From Golubevia sp. BC0850 (lineage: Eukaryota > Basidiomycota > Exobasidiomycetes > Golubeviales > Golubeviaceae), in NCBI GenBank assembly GCA_012976225.1, contig JAAVVG010000001.1, positions 1,488,001 through 1,552,000 of the forward strand: a stretch of DNA of 64,000 nt, in the 5' to 3' direction. Made by a program: the position numbers and the translations under genes. Shown one piece after another: positions 23,071-33,389 of this stretch (position 1 is its first letter; each line of letters starts with the position of its first letter). The notes below the pieces were generated by a model, which did not search any database, was not told where the DNA came from, and worked only from the letters and a program-made list of their open reading frames with translations.

Positions 23071-26000
23071 TTATTTGCTAGAAGTTGAAGAGACATTCTG
23101 TAGGTTGCGTCGGACGTAAAAGAGTTGATATGCACGAACGTCAAGGACTGAGGAAATGGAACAGGGAGTAACTTTGTCATCGTCAAAGTGATACCACTGG
23201 GACAGAGTACGAGGGTAACAATAAGAGTCAGGATTAGCGAGAAAGAATTGAGAGGAGGAGAGTGCGGGAAGGAGCCTTTCAAAAAGCGAAGCTTACCTCT
23301 CCTTTCCACTTGGAAAAATTTCGATAATGACCAGTGTTCATTCCTCCTTCATGAACTATCACTGTGAAAAGATCGTAAGCATAAGCGCTGTTGAAGGTAA
23401 AAAAGAGGTTGAGGTTAGTTCTCGAAAGATGCGACCAGTGCGAAGGAGAAGGACTTGATCGAGTTTGTTTTGGAGCAACTTACTCAGGATCCGGACTCAT
23501 CCCAGGAGAATTCTTCTCTTCCATCAAAGCTTCTTCCCCGCCTCCACCATTTCTGACTCTGAAGTTCGCATGTCGAACTGCATCCGTACAGAATTCTCTG
23601 ACATCCAATCTTTGTGGGAATCGAACTTTAGTGTTGATCTTGGTTGCTGAAGAGTTATGTTCGAATCTCTGGAGAAAGAATTTAAATTGAGATAGAGGAG
23701 AAACGCTGCAATGAGTGAAAGAATATGAATGGAAACGGAAGAGTGGAAGAGGATACTCACCTTGAGTTGAATGCAAAGGACTGGAGGAAGTCGAGACAAA
23801 GATAGCTGCTTCGTAGCTCTAGACAGCTGCCCACAATACTGACAAGTATAGTCAGAAGAGCTGAGCTGTTCAGTAGCACAATATCTAAGGGAATCAGAGT
23901 GGTAGAGGGAGAGTAGGGAAAACCTTTGAGCCTGTCATTCTTGACCCTCTCTTGATCCTTTCGATATCGAGCGATCATTCCTTCCTTTCTTCAGCTTCCT
24001 GAAAAACTCACCTTCTCAAACATTCCTCAACGTCTTGTTCCGCCCCACCTCCCTTATCCGCCTCTTCCCTTTCCTTCTTCTCTCTCTTCTCCCTCTCTTC
24101 TTTCTCCTTCTTCTTATTCTTTTTCTTCTCCTTTTCCGTACCTCCATTCACTCCAATCTGCGACTGTGAAACATTCGCCTCCCCCTGATTTTTCGTCAAA
24201 GATTTCCAATTAGGAGGTCTAATGTCCAAAGAAAGGTCCAAAACCGGATCTAAAGTTGAAGAAGATAATCCACAATTCCCACAAGTCACTTCTGATTGAA
24301 TAGTTCCTGAGAAAGTTCTATGAACTGCACAAGGACATAGACCATCTGCTTCTTCGGTGAATCTGCCATCTTTCCTACTTGCGTGTCCAAAGGATGATTT
24401 TGATTCTAAAGGAGAGATCGACTTTAAATTTTCATGAGGCCAATCAGGTAATTTTCCACTTTTCGAAACTCTATCTCTTGAAGCTACTAAAGCTGCGTGA
24501 ATACCATTCAAAGCACTGATGAAAAGTTCATGGGCATCATGTTGACCTGCTGATGTCAATTCTACGGAGTCTCTGGCTAACCAAATGCAGAAAAGGAAAG
24601 CCGTTGGTCCATATGGGGCAGCTTTGGATTGAGGAGTTGGAGTTGGTGCGTAGAACTGATTAGGCGAAGTTTGAAAGAGAGAGGGTCGTCAGCGATTCGC
24701 TTCTGGATCCAAAGAGAACATATCTCGAGGCCTAAGGGAGAAAGGGAAAAGAGAAAAGCACGCCGAGAAACAGCACCTTCGTTCACTCACCTCCCCAAAT
24801 AGACTTCCCAATTCGCAAGCCAAGCAATTGTCTTTCCAAGCACAAAGTCCAACTGAATGCCTATCTGAAAGAAAGAAATTTCTCAAGAGAGGATTGTGGA
24901 AGAAAGATTGAAGAACTACGTTCATGAAACAAGTCGCCCCTAAGTTTCGAAGACCTCTTGGGACTGAGGGTTAAGAAGAAAACGATCAGCCGCGGAAAGA
25001 GTTAAGGAAACCGAGGAACACATCGGATGAGAAGAAGCGGACGATCATTTTCTATCGAAGAAGAGCTACTAACCTTTGCAAGGAGTAGGAGCCAAAACGA
25101 TGTGTGCATCTTATTCATAGAAAGGTAGAAGATTCGATCGATCAGTCAGTGTTGTCAATTTAAAACTTTGAAGGTATCTTGAAACTCACCTTCAACTAAA
25201 TCCTCGTCACTCCCATTCTTCAACTTCTCCTTCTTCTTCCCTTTTAACCCATGTTTCTCTTCCCTAACAACTTCTTCAAACCTTTCATCATAAACCATAT
25301 CATCACATTCACCACAAAATAGCGATCCCGAATGAATTTCCGAGGCTAAGATTGGATTTTGACTGTCTCCTTGAGTTCCATTTCCATTTGTGACTACCTT
25401 CCCAGCTCCGTTCGACATAGAAGCATCACCTCCATCAGCAGTCGACTTTTCCTTCGACGTGGCTACATCTGAATTGATCAGAGCTTGAAGATGGGTCCTT
25501 AAATGACAATCAGAAGTTCCAGAGAAACAAAATAACTTTGCGTCATTGAGACATAAGAAAGGTTTTGAGGTGATTGTGGAGCAGGTTTCACAAGTCGGAT
25601 GAGGTAAAAGCTTTATGGTAGATGAGTCAATTGGGATAGAAAGGGAGGGAGAGGTATGATCAGTCCTGAGCAGCTTTGGTTAGAGCTGCGACCTGAGAGT
25701 GTTCTTCTCTCTTCCACCAATGACTTAGCTCGCAAGCTGTAGAGAGCTGGTACCGAACATTGATTTTTTCTAGTCATAAGAGACGTAGCCGTTCAACAGA
25801 TCTATAGTGTTCAATGCTACTCACCTTTCTCCTCTTCCCACCTCTATCTTCTGCTTCTTCCCCCTCCTTTCCGTCTGCTCCTTCCTCTCCGAGTTCTTGA
25901 ACTTTGCCACCTCTAGTTTTCTGTCCCCATCTCAAAGCAGCTCGATACTTCTTTAGAAGATGGTCGAACGAGTTGGAAGAGAGATTGGATAAATGAGAAC

Positions 26001-26283
26001 AACCTGGAATCGATTCTTTGGGAGCGATTTCAACCAGGATTTGGCTCTCGCTTTGCGGTCGAGGTTGAGAATTAGATTTGGATTGAGATGATTGACTTGA
26101 TTGAGATGACTGAGGCTGAGATGGTTGAGATTGAGGTTGAGAAGTTGTAGTTGTTGCTGGAGGTGCCGATGGAGAAGTTGGTTCTGCTATCGTCTTTGAA
26201 GAATCTGTTATTTGAGGTCCGACTGGAATTTGTTGAATTGATATCGGTTGATGAACTTCATTGGAGGTTTCAACCACTGACAT
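23071..26283 (-). CDS. UBP8: SAGA deubiquitinase Ubp8-like
   Basis: Ubp8 (USP22) is the catalytic subunit of the SAGA deubiquitination module, acting on histone H2B. The start at 26283 is followed by a Gln/Ser/Pro-rich tail, then a ZnF-UBP domain (GCSHLSNLS; later CETC, FCLNDAKLFCFSG, DCHLRTH). The USP fold follows: the Cys box GLRNLGATCFMNVVLQSFF near 24920-24960, VGLCAWKDNCLACELG, QHDAHELFISALNGIH, a zinc-ribbon pair of CxxC motifs (CPC in CAVHRTF context and CGNCG), and the His box GGMNTGHYRNFSKW near 23330. The last exon reads YHFDDDKVTPC and ends RAYQLFYVRRNL, with the stop at 23071. A Lys/Glu-rich insertion lies before the 24008 exon end. There are about ten exons with very short introns. 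Both catalytic boxes are intact. Confidence 0.9.
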
Positions 26284-26336
26284 CCTTTACAACCTTTGTC
26301 TTTGCAGCTGATTGGATGGGCAGGCAAGGCAGATAG

Positions 26337-26633
26337 ATGGAGAGACCGATTGCACAAAGGAACGCTTATCAGTTCTCCGTTCTCTCGAGCTTCCACAAGT
26401 GCTCAATAAGCAATCGAAGCATCGACTTTCTCTCAGAGAATCAGGCTAAAAATGTCTCGTATCAGTATCGCGATCCAACAACTGGGGAGCTTAAAGCAGC
26501 GAGAGACTTCCCAAAGTTAAAGGTCGATAAGGTTTTGAACAGAGAAGCTAGAAGTACAAAGATTTTGGTACAAAAAAGAAGAGATCATCATGGGGGTATA
26601 CATAGTTTGGAAAGGTACTGGGAAGGAGCGTGA
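26337..26633 (+). CDS. possible small basic protein, 98 aa
   Basis: A single open frame of 98 codons. The second half is protein-like and basic (YQYRDPTTGELKAARDFP, then VDKVLNREARSTKILVQKRR) and ends RYWEGA. No family was recognised. It would start only 53 bp from UBP8 in divergent orientation and end about 107 bp before the convergent ERF4 stop, so it would be squeezed into a short gap. It may be a real small gene or a chance frame in the UBP8 promoter. A CTCTCAG acceptor-like site inside the frame could mean a different exon structure. Confidence 0.3.
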   Translation: MERPIAQRNAYQFSVLSSFHKCSISNRSIDFLSENQAKNVSYQYRDPTTGELKAARDFPKLKVDKVLNREARSTKILVQKRRDHHGGIHSLERYWEGA

Positions 26634-26740
26634 AAAAAGGAGAGACGATGATAGCTGGTAGCAGGGTTGAGAAGAAAGAGCAGCCGTCCGAGTTCCAATG
26701 CACCTTGGAACCAAAGATTTGACAGAGGGACGGATTTTTT

Positions 26741-27986
26741 CTAATAGTACTCTATCTCGATGAACAAGAAAGCACACCTCTTAGGAGGTAGAATGTTTAA
26801 ACCTGAAGGATTGAAAACCTTTTGATTGGTTTCATCTAGGAAAGTTTGAAACTTCTTCATCTCCTGTTGTTTGAAGGAGAAAAAAAAAAATGGAAATCAG
26901 CGAACCTCTTTGAGATCACTCCTCGTTTTGAGCTACCATAGAGCTTGCTTCGGAAGAGGGGACTTGTTGAGAGAAAGGAAAGGAGAACAGACAGGCAAGC
27001 CAAAGGTCAACTCACCCTCTTATATCTACTACCAACTACCAAACCACCGAGATATAAAGTTAATACGTCAAAGATATTATCGAAACATGCCCAAAGTGGA
27101 TCGTTGGCTCGTATGAGGAGGACGTTTAAATCGTTTATCGTTTCGGAAAAGGTTGTGGGTGTGATCTGGAAGGGATAAGCGTCAGCACAAGGATGAGAAG
27201 AGAATGAAGAACAGAGGACACATAAGAAAAGATAGAAAGAGAAAGAAAATCAGAACAGAGAGAATGGAAGGGCCTGAAGAGGAGAGTGGGAGCCTGGGGG
27301 GATGTGTTAGAACACAACACTCACTCGACCTTCCAACTCTAAAGGGAACGAAGGATGGAATTGACAGAGTTCTCCGGACTGATAATCTCTCTCGATTCTG
27401 GAAGAAGAAAAGGCATTACGGGAGAAAGAAAGTCAGATAGAGGTTGTGAGAATTGAAGATTGGGAACCAAAAGAAAGCTAAGGATCTTCCCATTCGGTTT
27501 CATGTTCTATGTGTCCCTCTTATCCTACCAATCATGTTTCAAAAACGTGCGAGCCTATCATCCCAGAGGCCAGCTCCTCGCAGGTGTTGTTCCGCCCCCT
27601 CTTCTCCTTTCTCCAACCTCCCTCTGCTCGTCTCTCCTATCCTCAGCCACCAATTTCTCATCATGTCTAGCTTTAATACTATCTCAATGAATTTCACTTT
27701 CCCTCTCGATCTCTCTTCCTCTCTGCAGCTCTCACCTAACTATCTCTCTCGGTCTGTCTCTGCCAATGACTCCCATCGGTTTTGTTCCAAAAGCTGTGTT
27801 CCCAGTTGGTGGGCCGAAATAATAGGAGGATGTAGGTTTAGGAGATCTATTCGATAGGCTTGAAGATTGATTCTGTTGGCTGTTTGTAGAAGGATCTAGT
27901 TGAGATTGATACGACATTTGAGGTGCTGGAGTTGGAGAGCTCGCTGTTGGTGAATGCGAATGGGCAGCGTAGGTAGGTGAGGCCAT
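26741..27986 (-). CDS. ERF4: Ras palmitoyltransferase subunit Erf4/Shr5-like
   Basis: Erf4 (GOLGA7 in animals) is the partner of the DHHC enzyme Erf2; together they palmitoylate Ras at the ER. The start at 27986 opens a disordered Ser/Pro/Gln-rich region. The Erf4 domain begins at PREIVRIERDYQSGELCQF and continues HPSFPLELEGR, the family hallmark. The next exon reads ITPTTFSETINDLNVLL, then DNIFDVLTLYLGG, the membrane-facing helices. The last exon carries EMKKFQTFLDETNQ and FNPSGLNILPP and ends IEIEYY, with the stop at 26741. Four exons, each with GTGAG donors. An earlier in-frame Met at 28067 exists but overlaps the end of F-box copy 3. It lies in the same orientation as F-box copy 3 and immediately downstream of it. 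Confidence 0.9.
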
Positions 27987-28002
27987 TTTTGAAACGATGG
28001 AA

Positions 28003-29791
28003 CTATGAAGACGACTCGCAAAAAAAGGTGGGACGGTAGAAGAAGAAGCAAGGGAGGAGGCTTTCAAGAATTGTCGGAAGGGTTGAAATCGTTGAGAGCA
28101 CCCTGCGATTCTGCACTATCCCCGTCTCTCTCAAGTTCAAACTACAATTCTCATTCAATTGGGGACAAGAAAGATTCAAAAAAGGCCACGTTTCCCATCT
28201 AAAAAGCACCCACACCCCTATAATCTCAAAGGAGCAAAGGGTACTCACAATTGTCTCCTAATTTCAGCAGTCGCAAATTGACTTTCCCCTCCTTGAAGAT
28301 AGGCAATTCCTTCAGAAGATCCCTGTTGGCGTTCCACGTCTTGAGGTATTCAGGATTGGTGATGGTGAGACGATTTCTCGTAGCTGGGTCTTGCGGAATA
28401 ATGACCGTCTTCAAATTTGGAAAATCATTTGCGCTCAATGTGAAAGCCAAAATCCGATCTTCACCTGGGCACAGTTCAGGTTCTGACTGCTTATAGGAAT
28501 AAAAGGCCAAGCCAAAAGTATGAAGACTGAGAGGTTGCGGAGCATTCTGACCTAAATGGCGGCCAAATTCATTAATGAGAACACATCGACGAATAAATGC
28601 TTGAGGTTGCTGAAGATTTTGAAGTTAAGGGGAGTAGACGTACTTTCCACTTCATCCATTACACCGAAGATTCTTAAAGTGTTGAAGCGATGCTGACGAA
28701 GTGTTGAGACCTAGAAGACTTGGTGAACCTGCAGGGTAATAATTCTCACCTCTTCTCGACGCTCTTACGTTGCCAATCTCACAGGACTTCAATCCCTTCG
28801 TCACTTTTAGAAGATTAAACGATGCCTCAGACCTTCTAATACCGCATTCCACTTAACCTTTAATTCCCATCCCGATCCCTACCATGTACTTCGATTGAAT
28901 CGTCCCAAGTGAACAGGATCGAGATCGCTAAACCTTTGACATTTGATAGTCCTCCGAAACTGTTGCTGTACTCTTTTAGGAAAGCGGCATCCGCAGTAGG
29001 ACAGGATATTTTGAGGATGGCTTGTTGAAGCAAAGGAGCGAAACAGAGTATCCACACCGCCTTCTTAGCTGACAGAAACGTTTCCTTTTGGAACGTGACG
29101 CAGGTCCTGATATCTGGATCCTTTGAAGAGAGTTGGTGAGAAAGACTAGATGAACATCCCTTCCTCCTACTCTCGACACGAGATTGAAGTTGAACCGATT
29201 GAAGAAGATGACTAGAGTCTTTGGATTCCTCATCTGACTCAGGAGACCCTCTACCTTCCTTTGACTGTGAAGTTCTTGACAATCCCTTTTTTCCTCAGAC
29301 GAAAGATTCTCATAAACTCCATAAGTTGCTCTGGACAGAATCTCATCCAAGTCTTCGGAGGAGGGCGACTTTCTCTTCTCCTCATCCCAAGTTGAGACTT
29401 TAAGAGTGTCCACCAGTTCTACTGCATCAGGATTGTTGCTGAAAAATTGATCAAGAGAAGCCAGATGATGAGATGAGACGGTGATGTTCTTCAAGAGGGA
29501 TGAGAGAAAGAGGCTGCGAGCGTCTCTGGACGTCCTGCTCAAGGTGCTGAGCGTCAAGTCTCTTAGACCGCAGATGAAAAGATCGAAAAGATTCCTTGTT
29601 AGTTGATCAAGATCAAAGTGGCTCCAAAGAAAGCAACACAGCTTCAGAATGGCTGCTCACCTTTTCCCGAGTTGTCTCTCTTTCTCCTCCTCCTCTTCTG
29701 TCCAACTTCTGACGAATCGAACTACTTAAACTGCTACATCTTCTGGAAGGCTGTCTAGCTTACTTTTGACCAATTCTTCCTCTACTTTCAT
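28003..29791 (-). CDS. F-box-like family protein, copy 3 (open 3' exon)
   Basis: The first 1.3 kb is the same as copies 1 and 2 (start at 29791, MKVEEELVKSKLDSLPEDV, then the same exons). Exactly at GGCTTGGC (28506-28513) it departs into its own sequence: GLAFYSYKQSEPELC, ILAFTLSANDFPNLKTV, IIPQDPATRNRLTITNPEYL, LLKLGDN. This is about half identical at protein level to the matching part of copies 1 and 2 (LPNLRTIEVPQDPITKQHF, SITNPAYLKQW), so it is a true paralogous exon. It joins in frame and reaches a GTGAGT donor near 28240. A last exon ending at 28003 is possible but weak. F-box identity rests on the short LPEDV motif and the following TLSTLSRTSRD helix. It is head-to-head with CTP1, 105 bp apart. 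Confidence 0.5.
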
Positions 29792-29830
29792 GATGTGTCG
29801 AATTTAGATCGCGATGGTCGAGAAGAAGCG
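28506..29830 (-). repeat. 1,325-bp block shared with 19046-20370 (inverted)
   Basis: The reverse complement matches copy 2 over the whole length with no indels seen, including introns and 39 bp of 5' flank beyond the start codon. The 3' boundary is abrupt within the HTFGLAFY exon. Confidence 0.9.
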
Positions 29831-29896
29831 CTACTACTGTAACAGATCCTTATTCCTTCTTCTGCCGCGAACCTATTCCGTCCCAAAAGCAACAAG

Positions 29897-31595
29897 ATGG
29901 CTTCCGCTGGCTCCACTCCTACGCCAACTCCTTCATCTTCATCTTCAAGCGCATCTAAACCTCGGGTAGATTCTCCTCTTCATTCTTTGATCGCGGGAGC
30001 CACAGCTGGTGCAGTGGAAGGTTTCATCAACTATCCAATCGAGTTCGTCAAGACCAGAGCTCAATTCGAGGCCGGACTTGGTAAGAAGGTGAGAACTACT
30101 TTCCCTTTGAACGAATGTCAGGTCGAGATCATGGGATGATAGAGAAAGACAGCTCCCAAGGCTGCTGCCCTCCTTCTTCTTGACTGAAATTCTCAAACTA
30201 TTCATTCTTCCCCCCTCTCAACTTTTTAAAGCCTCCTGGACCAATCGAAATTGTAAGAACTACTCTAGCTAAAGATGGTTTCAAGGGGTTGTACAGTGGT
30301 TGTTCCGCTTTGGTGTCAGGGAATGCTGTAAAGGTGAGTCGAGAATCAAGAGAGAGTTGGCCACCTTTGTCCTACTCAAGCTGGATAGAGGCATGCTGGA
30401 TAACGAGGCTCTGGTGAAGAGGGCTTCATCATCGCTAGGCTTCTTCAGGTATGGGCGCTGTCGAACTTGCGAAGATTCTGACCGAACGAGGAAGATGGTG
30501 GAGATGGAGTGGCTATCATCTCCATCGTGATTGCGTTCCTTCCTCGTTGCTAACGCCCGCTTAATGATTCATGAACCTCCTCTTTTATTTCTCCAGGCTG
30601 GTGTGCGATTCATCTCATACGACAAATTCAAGTCGAAGCTGCGTGACTCGGAGGTTGGTATTCTTCCTGCTTCCGATGCGTCTCTTACTGTTAGGCCGCT
30701 TGCTGATAGTCTTTTTTCAACGCTTTCAAATCAATTCAGGGAAAACTTAGTGGACCTAGAAGTTTGTTAGGTCAGTTGTGAGAGCCTCGAAATAAAGCTC
30801 GACTTGAAGTAGCATTTCATCTAAACTCCCTTTCCTCCCTCACACTCTTCACAGCTGGTCTTGGAGCCGGTATGATGGAAGCAGTATTTGCTGTGACTCC
30901 TTCAGAGACAATCAAGTGAGCTTCATTCCTGAATTCTCGCTCTCGAAGTCTTATTCTCACCTCTGCTTCTTGCTTTTGTCCTTTCCATTCCCTCAGAACC
31001 AAACTCATCGACGACGCCATGCGACCTAACCCAAAATACCCCAAAGGTCTAATCCCAGGTACAGCAGCAATCATCAAAGAAGAAGGAATCTCAGGAATCT
31101 ATCGAGGTCTTTTCCCAGTCATGATGCGTCAAGGAGCTAATTCTGCAGTTCGATTCGGAACCTACTCTTCTCTCAAGAACTTCGTTCAAGGATCTTCGAG
31201 ACCTGGTCAATCGCTACCTGGAGGAGTCACCTTTGGTATTGGAGCTGTAGCTGGAATCGTTACTGTTTACACGACGATGCCTTTCGATGTGATCAAGACT
31301 AGAATGCAAAGTTTGGAGGCTAGGACTAGGTACTCCAATTCTTTCAACTGTGCCTCTCAGATCCTCAAACAAGAAGGTATCACTGCTTTCTGGAGAGGTA
31401 CTACCCCAAGGTTGGCAAGGCTGGTCTTGTCAGGTGGAATCGTCTTCACTGTGGTGAGTATCCGGTGATACAGACCTCTCGACAACGGAAGGACGAGACC
31501 TGGGATTTGATTCTGATTCCATCCATCTCTTCGCCTTTTCGTGATCACTTTTTCAGTACGAGGAAATCATGGCAGCTTTGAATGTCGTCACCTAG
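29897..31595 (+). CDS. CTP1: mitochondrial citrate/tricarboxylate carrier
   Basis: This inner-membrane antiporter exchanges citrate for malate or other acids. All three mitochondrial-carrier signatures are present: PIEFVKTRAQF (about residue 50), PSETIKTKLIDDA and PFDVIKTRMQSLE. The six-helix pattern is visible: SLIAGATAGAVEGFINY, AGLGAGMMEAVFAVTP, PGGVTFGIGAVAGIVTVY and others. SGCSALVSGNAVKAGVRFISY is typical of the citrate carrier. The N-terminus is Ser/Thr/Pro-rich. Roughly seven exons, one of them only 31 nt (GKLSGPRSLL). The stop is at 31593-31595 after YEEIMAALNVVT. It is divergent from F-box copy 3. Confidence 0.9.
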
Positions 31596-32015
31596 GTTAC
31601 CTTTCTTTCACCTTAGGAACCTCCTCATTTCCCTTTCCCTCGATTTTCCGTCTCCTTGTTTCTGAAGCGCTAAGCTTTTTGTACAAAATTCAGGTTCTTG
31701 TCATTCGTAATTCGCAAGCAGTTATTCAGACTTCAGCTGGATGTGTGTCTCGTCAATTGCACTCACTCCCTTCCCCCACACTTTCGAACATCTTTTTCTT
31801 TAGAAAATCAGAAAAGTTAGAGTCAAAGGTGATGCTGATGTGACCTAGGTGACCAACAACAATTGTTGCCATAGAAGCAGAACAAAAATACAATTTGAAA
31901 GAGGCCCGTCTGAACCTCGTTAGAGGCCGCTTGGAATGAGGAACTCCTTATAAATAGTGGGTAGCAGTCTTGAAACCAAGATACAGCTTTTCGCTTTTGT
32001 AATTCATCGTCTAAG
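31596..32015. other. 3' region of CTP1, nothing recognised
   Basis: CTP1 3' UTR and spacer. A plus-strand frame at 31541-31843 overlaps the last CTP1 exon and is not supported. Confidence 0.4.
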
Positions 32016-33115
32016 CTAAGCTAACAATCGATCGTCTTCATCTGATTCTTCTTCTTCTTCTTCCTCCGACGATTCCGTCTCGACTTTGACGGATCTCTCT
32101 GTGAAAGCTGTGGAGTCAGGTTTCATTCTTTTAGTCTTCTTGCTTGTAGTATCATCATCTTCTCTAAATTCTCTCTTCTTTCTTCCCTCCTTTCTACTAT
32201 CAATCTCTTCTATCGTCTTTTCCCGTTCGTCAACATTTGCACTCCGCTTCTTTGATTCCTTCTCTCAGCACTTTGATTCTCAGTCCACTTTAACTTGTGA
32301 TCCTTCGCCCTCAATTCCTGCTCCAGCTGCGTAATTTTCTCATCTTTCCTTTCGGACTCTTTCCATAATTTATCAGATGGCCTTGAATGATTGGAAGCTG
32401 TAATCTTCATCCAAGATTTAAGCTCCTTGACAGTTGAGTCCTTCTCTTAAAGTTTGGCTTTGAGAGTTGAGATTTCTTGCTCGCCGGATTTTTTCGTTGA
32501 TCTAAGTTCTGAATCTTTGGAAGAGGTAGCTACCGAGTTGGATCTTGGTCTCGAATGTCCCCCAGATCTATTCCGAAGGTCCTTTTTACTTCCAGGTTGT
32601 TGACTCTTGAGAGACAGCCCAGTCGGAGGTTTGACACTGAAGGAACTAGATTGTCCCCCTGGTAGATGTTGACTCTTTCTATTCAGCTTTTCCAAAGCTT
32701 CTGCAAAGCTTGAATTTGACTGTCCGCCTCCTCTGATAGGTGAATCTCTATTTGAAGTTCTTCTCTGAGAATGGTACTCTCCGTCTGATTCCCCATATCG
32801 CTCTGCATGAGATCGATAAAATGTAGCTTGTATCCCTTGATAATTACTATTTAGAACCCGAATAATCTGCATATGCGTTGTAGACTGGAGTCTTTGAACC
32901 ATCGCCATAGTAATTGGAAGGCGTTCTGCTTCCACTTTCATAGTCTCCGTAACGATAGGGTGTTGAAGTAACGTTACAGTAGGGTGTCTGATTCCCTCGA
33001 TATAAAGGAGTAGAGTTGCCTCTTGAAGCCAGTTTTTTGGGATGGAGGAAAACATCGCGAAGAGCCTAAAAATCTGGCTTCCTTTCAAACGATCGCAGCA
33101 TGAGCTAGTACTCAT
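32016..33115 (-). pseudogene. decayed coiled-coil protein gene with TP-rich N-terminal part
   Basis: Three frames hold successive protein-like segments. First, after a TTTTTAG acceptor near 33078, a Tyr/Gly/TP-rich part (TPLYRGNQTPYCN, RYGDYESGSRTP, GDGSKTPVYNAYADYSG). Then, from about 32870 in another frame, a basic Ser-rich segment (RTSNRDSPIRGGGQSNSS, SFAEALEKLNRKSQ) running into a coiled coil. An in-frame TAA at 32447-32449 interrupts the coiled coil, which continues as EKDSTVKELKSWMK and DEKITQLEQELRAKDHKLKW. Near 32270 the frame changes again to NVDEREKTIEEIDSRKEG and ends with an acidic tail at 32016. No splice sites explain these changes, so this looks like a recently disabled host gene with about three lesions. 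The family is not recognised; the TP repeats loosely recall Spt5 C-terminal repeats. Confidence 0.5.
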
Positions 33116-33389
33116 GAAGGAAGGGTCGGATCTTTGATGGGGAGCGTAAGAAGCACGGATCCCTGGTTCAAGAGAGAATCAGGGGGTTCGACTACACTTC
33201 TCACATCCTCACGAACTTGATTTTTTCCAACGCTTTCTTCATTTTTGCCTACACCTTTGTTACATACTAGTACCTGCTGAAAGGAGAAAGAAGGGGGAGT
33301 GAAAAGAAACTATGTTTGCTCCCAAATGAGTACAGTGGACGAGTTGGCGAGAGAGCTCCAGAGATATCCTCCATCACCAACCACACAAG

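Noticed and set aside
12196-29830. Reading the three repeats as a transposon
   Set aside because: No terminal inverted repeats, target-site duplications or transposase; the repeat ends differ between copies and the content is a spliced host-type gene.
31902-31960. AGAGGCCCGTCTGA-type sequence seen near 4600 and again near 31902
   Set aside because: Only a few bases match; not a repeat family.
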